DNA from: Chara braunii
Taxonomy: Eukaryota > Streptophyta > Charophyceae > Charales > Characeae
NCBI GenBank assembly: GCA_003427395.1
Contig: BFEA01000118.1
Coordinates: forward strand, 261,678-288,864
Direction: 5' to 3'
Length of the DNA: 27,187 nucleotides
A program made the translations under genes and the position numbers. The notes below the pieces were generated by a model that worked only from the letters and a program-made list of their open reading frames with translations, did not search any database and was not told the origin of the DNA. This document shows, piece after piece, positions 9,406 to 16,500 of the stretch. Position 1 is the stretch's first letter. Each line of letters begins with the position of its first letter.

Positions 9406-10964
9406 AGTCCAATCCAAATAAAATAAGGAAATAGTAAGCTGCCGATGATGCATGGTGACTAAAAAAGAAGTCTCGTAGGTGGGCCTCAGACCCTCACACC
9501 TCCTAAGTCGTCCAGATCCCTGCATCATCCCGCAAGTAACCATGTCATTTTGCAGGGAAAGGTGGAACGCGTGAATGAGCGAAGGAAGCTGGCGGCAGTA
9601 GCGAGCGACTCCAGATCATGAAGGAGATTACAATGCTGGGTTAGAATGGTGCAACAATTTGATTGAAGAGTTTGGCGCTGGAAGGCGATAGTGGAAAAAC
9701 ATGCATAATATACTTCTTGGGCTAAATGAGTGGTTGGATCGAAATAGCGTGGGGCGAAGCTATATGACTTGCTGTGATATGGATGTACTTTCTTTTATGA
9801 GCAGCCAATGGTTGACTGATGTAGAGGGTCGTTGTAAGACTACTGATAGGGTGGGTATGCCCATAGTTTCTCCGTCAATGGTTGATGCGGTGACAAATTG
9901 TTTCAACAATAGCTTCAGCTTATTAGTGAGGGAAGGAAACAATGATCCAACACGGAGCAGTCGCATAAAGGCATTCTGGAAAGCCTATCGAGAGTATGCT
10001 CTTGAAAGAGGGGTGATTGAGGTGTCGACACAACCTTTATAATGAGAGAAGTTAAACTTGGTACTTACATACATGCGAAATAAGGTAAAAACTCAGAAAG
10101 GAGTGAGCGAGGCGAAAGCGTATCGGGATGCGGCAGTGTTCCTACACCTATGAGAGACTTGGCAGCAGTGTGGCGAAGGATTATGATTGTAGTATCCGGA
10201 GATAGATTTTGGGGCAAGGACTGTAAGGGCAAGCTATACGAAGACGAATAGGCAAGGAGGATGATTCCTTATTAGATTAAAAGATTCATCGAAAAAATGG
10301 GAAACGTTTATAAGGATAATTCCTGATGTGATAATCGCATACGGAAGGCTGACTCAAGATGTGAGGAGTGGTTATAGTATATTTCGAAGTTGGTGCGAAA
10401 ATAGCGCATTAGGGAGCATATTTTTTTTGGAAGCGAATAGAATAATGGTTTAGTGAAGCAGGTATTTATAAAGGTGAAAATGGACATAGTTTCCTGATAG
10501 GTGTTCAAGCCGGAATAGAGGAAGGGTGAAGTTTGGGCGAGATAATGTGGCAAGGAAAGTGAAATAGTATTAGAATCTTTATGCGATATGGGTATGGAAT
10601 GAAGCGGTGATGGAAAAAAACGAATGATCAGCTAGATTTGAAAGAGGATGGCCCTGAGAAGCTGAGATGGAAGAGAGCCGGATAATTTTGAAGGAGGAAG
10701 ACAAGATTGGTAGAAAAATATGAATTGAGGAAATAATCAAAGAATGGTTGGGAGGTGGGAGACTGGGATGGAGAAAAGAGAGAAAGGGAATCAAACTTAG
10801 AAGATTGTGGAAGACAGAGGGGACGAGGAGTGGACGGAGAAGTGAGTGAATGAGAAGGGGACGAGGGATGATCTCAAGGTCTGCATGACGAAGGGTTCAT
10901 GGCTTGGGATAAGCACACGGACCGGAACAAACTGACCTCTAGAATTGAGAAGGAAGAACAACCG
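9406..10964. other. Gene-poor, purine-rich stretch
   Basis: Apart from one small frame at 9701-10042 nothing is recognised. The + strand becomes markedly GA-rich from about 10560 to 10870. The 18-base string CTTGAAAGAGGGGTGATT at 10001-10018 also occurs at 7246-7263. Confidence 0.4.
9701..10042 (+). CDS. Doubtful small hypothetical frame, 113 codons
   Basis: The translation begins MHNILLGLNEWLDRNSVGRS and contains FWKAYREYALERGVIEV near the end. Its composition is ordinary, without low-complexity runs, which makes it more protein-like than most frames here. I recognise no domain and see no signal peptide or membrane segment. It is unsupported by splice sites or neighbours and could be a fragment of a decayed transposon gene or chance. 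Confidence 0.18.
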   Translation: MHNILLGLNEWLDRNSVGRSYMTCCDMDVLSFMSSQWLTDVEGRCKTTDRVGMPIVSPSMVDAVTNCFNNSFSLLVREGNNDPTRSSRIKAFWKAYREYALERGVIEVSTQPL

Positions 10965-11394
10965 ACGTGGGAAACCTGGATGAGAGACAGAACCAAGACC
11001 AAAAACAGCTATGGCTAAGAGGATCCCCGCAGGCTACGACAACAAGAGAAGCCCACAACCAAAATTGGCGAGACAGAATGACTCCTTCCTACAATCCTTC
11101 TGATCGAACATGTGTTTGGATGACGTGCACGTTCGCGCAGACAACGTCCGGTGCAACTAAACAACTTAAGGACAGAGCAACACGAGAGTCTTTGCAAGCT
11201 GCCTCCAGCAGTCCGATGCTTGTAGCTTATACTGTGGCTGGCAATGGGAGCGGTGCCGGGAGGTCGAACAAGGTCCAGCTCCATCCCGGGTGAGTCCAAG
11301 GTCCCAGGTAGCTGTAGATGTAGGCTGTAGATGCTGGAATAACAACCGAGGGCCTCGGATGCAGGCTTGGAAAATCCACACCTGAAGAAACTTA
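10965..11394 (+). repeat. Dispersed repeat R1, copy b, left part
   Basis: A + strand frame (10967-11293) is open here where copy a is broken, ending ...GRSNKVQLHPG and a stop. Similarity to copy a runs from about 11060 to 11391 and stops abruptly at GAAGAAAC, next to TTA and the inverted repeat of the inserted element. The repeat resumes at 12370. The frame itself is a transposon-derived remnant of about 108 codons. Confidence 0.65.
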
Positions 11395-11491
11395 TACCAC
11401 CAGTACCTCCCCGCTGTTTTTAAGAAGTCGTGGTCATTAACGCACCGCAACTTTCGGGGGTCGGGGAGACCAACGCCCGATCGCTGCAGTT

Positions 11492-11499
11492 TCTCGAAG

Positions 11500-11529
<30 letters not shown>
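11492..11529. repeat. A homopolymer inside the insertion
   Basis: A run of about 38 A precedes TGGAGCAGC. It lies inside the 11395-12366 element and may be unstable in assembly. Confidence 0.8.
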
Positions 11530-11531
<2 letters not shown>

Positions 11532-11594
11532 GGAGCAGCTTTCTTTGTGACCCTCGTCCACTTCACGCGGCGGAGCACCCGCGGCGCCAGCGGC

Positions 11595-11668
11595 NNNNNN
11601 NNNNNNNNNNNNNNNNNNNNNNNNNNNNNNNNNNNNNNNNNNNNNNNNNNNNNNNNNNNNNNNNNNNN
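11595..11668. other. Assembly gap, 74 N
   Basis: An unbroken run of N is followed by a G run and (CT)n. It lies inside the palindromic insertion, where short-read assembly would be expected to fail. Confidence 0.99.
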
Positions 11669-11678
11669 GGGGGGGGGG

Positions 11679-11679
11679 G

Positions 11680-11718
<39 letters not shown>

Positions 11719-11901
11719 ACTGAATCTCCCCGTGGAAGTGGGGAGATTCATTTGAGTTTTGTAACGTTTGCTTATAGGTGCGCGGACCAGAGAGAGAGAG
11801 AGTGAGTTTGGCGCATCGGGAGAAGCAAATGTTACAAAACTCAAATGAATCTCCCCACTTCTACGGGGAGATTCATTCTCATTTTGCAAATTTGGTCCGT
11901 G

Positions 11902-11950
<49 letters not shown>

Positions 11951-11976
11951 GCCGGCGACTTGGCGAAGTCGCCAGC

Positions 11977-12040
<64 letters not shown>

Positions 12041-12127
12041 CGAATGCCCAAAATGAGAATGAATCTTGCATGCAGGAGGCAGAAGATTCATTCTCGTTTT
12101 GCACGTTTGTGCCCCATCGGCCACGCG

Positions 12128-12168
<41 letters not shown>
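11679..12168. repeat. Palindromic modules separated by (CT)n/(GA)n
   Basis: Three hairpins share the core AATGAATCT...AGATTCATT: stems at 11721-11731/11740-11750 (11 bp, perfect), 11844-11856/11865-11877 (13 bp, perfect) and 12050-12067/12083-12100 (18 bp, one change). The first two are also inverted copies of one another: 11721-11771 and 11825-11876 pair over about 51 bp with two mismatches. GA and CT tracts around them can pair as well. A further small palindrome, GGCGACTTGGCGAAGTCGCC, sits at 11953-11972. Confidence 0.85.
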
Positions 12169-12170
<2 letters not shown>

Positions 12171-12243
12171 CGCGACCCAAAGATGGAAAGGGCAAAACGG
12201 ATTTCTGTGTTTTTCGTTTTCTTGTTTTTTTGGGCAGAAGAAT

Positions 12244-12278
12244 TGTCGGGCTTTTTTTTTTTTTTTTTTTTTTTTTTT
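12244..12278. repeat. T homopolymer
   Basis: A run of T near the right end of the insertion. It is followed by CTACCGGTAG (12292-12301), and TTACCGGTAG recurs at about 12326-12335. These are short palindromic ACCGGT motifs. Confidence 0.7.
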
Positions 12279-12366
12279 GTGTACCACTGTACCTACCGGT
12301 AGCTCGAGGCTCGGCAAGGTTCGGGTTACCGGTAGGCTGAGCCACGGGCCTTAAGGTACTGGTGGT

Positions 12367-12560
12367 TTAAAAAATGAGAGTTCAGGATGCGAGGAAGCAT
12401 AAACAAAGGTCACATCGCTCCTGATGAAGTCCCAAAGTGGCAACCATACAGGAGAACCGTAGACCCGAACAGGAACAACTGGTAGTCGTCAAAACTGTAA
12501 CCAACCAGAGAGGCTGAAATGGGACAAATGATGTAGAGTGCACACATGAAACTCTCAAAA
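12367..12560 (+). repeat. Dispersed repeat R1, copy b, right part
   Basis: It resumes the alignment with copy a at AAAAATGAGAG and shares ACAAAGGTCACATC, GAGAACCGTAGACCCGAACA and CTGTAACCAACC with 9276-9375. About 30 bases present in copy a (9236-9265) are missing here. The end is near 12535. Confidence 0.7.
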
Positions 12561-12713
12561 AAGAGAGCAGTGGATCAAACCCTTCTGCCAGTCTGAGGCA
12601 TGAATCGTTCATTTTCTAGCCATTGATTCTCGTAATCTATGGTCAGAACTGAAGAGGTCGCGAAAGTTGACCGCTCCCCTGCCGCATGCAACGGCAGAGT
12701 CACGCAAGTCAAA

Positions 12714-12871
12714 GGCCCTCGCCACACCACTGTCGAAACGGGAAACGTACGAGTGTATCATCCCCACAAAGAGGTCAGATGCGTCCGACACTATTCATAG
12801 TGGACGCATCTCACCACTGTATGAACATGAAGTCGTACTTTTCTCATTTCGACAGTTGTGTGGCGAGGCCC
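12714..12871. repeat. Long imperfect hairpin, 160 bp
   Basis: The left arm (12714-12788) and right arm (12800-12871) are reverse complements at roughly 75-80 percent, with best pairing at the base (CTCGCCACAC with GTGTGGCGAG, CTGTCGAAA with TTTCGACAG) and near the loop (GATGCGTCC with GGACGCATC). The loop is about 11 bases. A foldback transposon or MITE is most likely. The size and imperfect pairing would also suit a plant microRNA or small-RNA precursor, for which there is no expression evidence. Confidence 0.75.
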
Positions 12872-13490
12872 GAAGACGGGAGACGATGAAGCGGGAGAGC
12901 CACACAGGGCCGCAGGTTCGAGTTCAAACCAACACCGACTGCGAACTGCGAGATTGAAGGGACGCATAAATAGACCGTCGACCCCCGGAGGCAGCATCCG
13001 TGGGGCGCTCTCAGTACAAATCGGATACTAGCGTAGAGTGAGAGCGAAGGAATCTGGGAAGGGAGAGAGCGGATAGTCGGGATTATGTGCCGAACCGTAT
13101 GATCTGTATCTAGAGGTTGGCCGTAGTATATGCGTGTGTCTGCGACAGGGCGGCGGGGAAGTTAGTAGTGGCGAGGGTACGCCAAGGTGTTTGAGCGTAC
13201 TTGTGGTTGTGAGCGTGTGCGGGGAAGAAGAGAAAGATAGGAGAGAGTCGATTCCCCAGGAGTCGGAAGAGGAAGCTTTGTTGCACTTGATCTTGTCGCT
13301 GTTGAAAATCGTCCGAAAACGGAGAGTAAGCCCTCCGTGTTCAAGCTCTCCTTTCTCCCCTCCTCATTTTACTCGTCCTCCGTTTAGCGGTCTGTTTTCT
13401 AGGCTATTAGCTGGCCTGGGGTCTTGCCTGGTCAGGGCTTTCGACCACACATCGCGACATTGAGGAGGGAGAATATATCAGTGCGCAGCT
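12872..13490 (+). promoter_or_regulatory. Upstream region and probable 5' leader of the annexin gene
   Basis: The sequence before the start codon is GC-balanced with a pyrimidine-rich patch at about 13346-13381 (TCTCCTTTCTCCCCTCCTC), like the Y patch common in plant core promoters. A TATA-like ATAAATA lies at about 12966-12972, too far away to assign with confidence. An open frame at 13134-13463 ends 28 bases before the annexin ATG and could be an upstream frame in the leader. No transcription start can be fixed from sequence alone. Confidence 0.3.
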
Positions 13491-13569
13491 ATGGCGTACC
13501 AGCAAGAACGGCGATATCGGCCATTCGATGCACAAGCCGCCGCGTCTTCTTTGGTGCGAGCTGCCGATG
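13491..13569 (+). CDS. Annexin exon 1
   Basis: It encodes MAYQQERRYRPFDAQAAASS and six further residues, then one base of a split codon, ending GAT G before the donor GTACGG. The match of PFDAQAAASSLVRAAD to the FDPEADAEALRKA-like start of plant annexins, together with the perfect phase with exon 2, identifies this short exon. Confidence 0.85.
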
Positions 13570-16500
13570 GTACGGATTTTTTTCTTTTTTCTCTTTTCTA
13601 AAGTAGTGATGTGATCCTGTTCGTCCTGTGTTTTTTTTAATTACATACTCGTCCTGTGTTTTGTCGCTAGTATCTGGATTTTCATATTCAATTGTTTTTT
13701 CCGTTTCGGTGTTAAGTCGATTCGTTATCTGAAAGAAGGAATTGGAAGAAACGACAACGCTGTATGTTTCTGTGCCGATGATGACGCCGTATCCTTCTGT
13801 TGCGGATTGTCGCGTTGTGAATATTCTACGAGCATACTCACACTAAGACGTCTTCCACTCCTCTGTGGACGTAATTGCCCCCAGATGCATCCAGCCAGGT
13901 CGGAAAGGCGGTCTTATACATCCGGGAAAGTTCTAGTGTGAATATGCCCCGAGTCCTGCCATGAACTTTGCCGAAAAGTGTGGCTGTGTGCAGCGTATTT
14001 TTTATGTACTTGTAAGAGACATGTTGACGATGAAGTTCACTGCCATGTGCTTCGCCAAAAAGTGTGGCTGTGTGCTTTGCCGAAAAGTGTGGCTGTGTGC
14101 AGCGTATTTTTATGTATTTGCGAGAGACATGATGAAGATGAAGCTAACTGCGATGTTCTTTGCCGAAAAGTGTGGCTGTGTGCAGCGTATTTTCTAGTGT
14201 ATTTGTAAGAGACATGTTGAAGATAAAGCTCAGTGCCATGTACTTTGCCGAAAAGTGTGGCTGTGTGCAGCGTATTTTGATATGTATTTTCTTAGTACCC
14301 TTTCCTCGTTGGTTCCACGCTGCTTCAGTTTAATAAAATTCTTGGACAAGGACCCTGGTTCGAATCCCCGTCGAGGACCTGGGTTCGTCGTTTGAATGTG
14401 TTCAATAAAAGCGGTCGGCAACCCTCGTGGATGAAAAAAATAAATATGAGGAAGGTAGAGCTTCCTTATAATCGACATTATTCTCACGGTGCTTCCGCAG
14501 ATGAAAACCCGGGGCGAGGTCCCACCAGCGAAGAGGACTGGACTAAGCGCCTGAATCTGGACGTGTTATATGCAGTGATGCGCTAAAGCAGATCAATTGC
14601 GATTGCAGTTCTCTTTGCTAGTCGTACCGCGCCCACGGTCAGCTGAGTAATGTTTTTCGTTGTTGTCACCGTCACGGGACTGCAACGACGTTATGTTTGC
14701 GGTGAGTACTGGGAGAATATGGCGAGTCTTCTGTATTCGGTGAGCATGCCGTGAGTATTCCGTGAGTATGCGGTAGGTCGCTGGACAGGCTTGCTCGTTG
14801 GGCTGAATCTCCGCCGAAAGCTGTGAGCTGTGGGTTAGCTGATCGGGCTTGCTCGTTTGGCCGAATCTCCGCCGAAAGCTGTGAGCTGTGGGTTAGCTGA
14901 TCGGCCCCTGATGCGACCTGAGCACAGCGTGTTGAAATGCCGCGGAGGGGACGTGTGCGCGGCTGCGAGCAGGAGAGAGACGATCTTTTGTCCTAGTGGC
15001 GCGCGCGCATTATTTTGAATGAGCGCATTTTTTTTCCGTACAGAGTTTCACCTCTTCCGCAGCCGCGGACGTTCTTTTTTTCCTTGTTTAATTTGGATCA
15101 TTTCTCGATTTATGCGTGTCATCCTTGCGCAGGGATCATGCTAATCTTATGTGTATTGTTCCCCTCACCCCCCCCGCCCTCAATCGAGTAACAGGCCAGC
15201 ACTCGCACACCAAACACTATTCCCCCTCTGCTCCCCCTCCCCCCCCCAACCGAGTTGGGCAGCAGCACTCACACACCAAACACAATCCCCCTCTGCCCAC
15301 AAACACCCCCGTGATGGCGAAGGACCCGAAGCAGTACGGACCGGGGTCCGCAAACCAACTATGATTTGTTGGCACTACCGTCTTCACCCGAACAGAACGC
15401 CCGGTCATCATAGCTGTATTTGGCACAACTTTCGGTCCAGATGCAGTGATAATGACCGGGGGACGCAAGCCAACTATGATTTGTTGGCACTGCCGTCTTC
15501 ACCCGAATAGAACGCCTGGTCATTATAGCTTATTTGGCACAACTTTCGGTCCAGATGCAGCGATAATGACCGGGCGTTCTATTCGGGTGAAGACGGTAGG
15601 CGTGCCCAGACGCAGCGATAATGACCAGGCGTTCAATTCGGTTGAAGACGGTAGGCGGGCCCAGGCTATCTGTTGTGATTGAGCGCCGGACGTCGTGAGT
15701 CCCACTCGCCTGCCTAACCACTGAACCAGGCCCCCTAAGCCCCTTGCTCAAGTCATTTGTCTATGACGCGGCTGCACGCACGACTCGTCTGGCGGGATGT
15801 ATCAGGATGCCGCTTCACAAGAAATCCATCCTTGTAAGATCCACGCGAATCACCTGCATGTATTTTCTGCTAATCACGTCCAGTTACATTGCAATTAGTT
15901 GCATGTCGGGGTACCATCAAACATGCTAATCTTCTCTGGACCGATTGAGTTAGACCGGTTTTGTATTGTTAGACTTGTTTGGCTTCCGAGAAGAGATCCT
16001 ATTCTCAGTTTATCCCGTAATGTTCGTTGTGTATGTTCTTGTTTCTTTTGTTCTTTTTTGTTTTGTGTATGTCCGATCTCACTTCGCGTCTTTGTTTTTG
16101 TTATTACAGTATTAGTGGACGCTAGAAATAAACGATTTCCTCCGGCTTAGTCTGTACTGTTGTTGTTAGTTCCTTTGTATGAACTAGATGGAGACTGTTG
16201 AAAAGAGGAAACAAAAGAAAAGACGTTAATCGTTACAGAATTCTTTTTTATTTTTTCAGGATTTATGTTTCTCTGCCGCCTATGCAATTATATTGTCTGA
16301 TCTACATATGTCTGGGGGGGGAGGTCCCACTAGCAAATTGGATTGGATCGAGCCCCTGAATCTGGACGTGTTTGTCGACCGCAGGTCCATTCGTTACTTT
16401 ACGTCGCCGATCCATTATGTCCAGATTCATTTGTAACTAGTCCATCGTTACTTTACGTCGCCGCTCCGAATATATGTCCAGATTCATTTGTAAGTCTTAA

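Larger units (their letters stand above)
11395..12366. mobile_element. Non-autonomous insertion with 13-bp terminal inverted repeats and TTA target duplication
   Basis: ACCACCAGTACCT at 11396-11408 is the exact reverse complement of AGGTACTGGTGGT at 12354-12366. TTA stands just outside each end (11392-11394 and 12367-12369). Removing the insert and one TTA restores GAAGAAACTTAAAAAATGAG, which differs by one base from the empty site GAAGAAACTGAAAAAATGAG in R1 copy a (9204-9223). A 3-bp TTA/TAA duplication is known for PIF/Harbinger-type elements and 3-bp duplications for CACTA types; neither terminal consensus is certain here. No transposase frame is present. The interior is microsatellite and palindromes, so true length is uncertain. 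Confidence 0.8.

Noticed and set aside
11563-12354. Arg/Glu and Ser/Leu repeat proteins up to 169 codons
   Set aside because: They are products of GA/CT microsatellites and cross an N gap inside a transposable element.
13134-13463. 109-codon + frame before the annexin
   Set aside because: No family is recognised. It more likely lies in the leader or promoter, and is mentioned there only as a possible upstream frame.
13961-14208. Secreted-like Cys-rich repeat peptide
   Set aside because: It is an 84-bp minisatellite inside the annexin intron, with no start context or transcript evidence.
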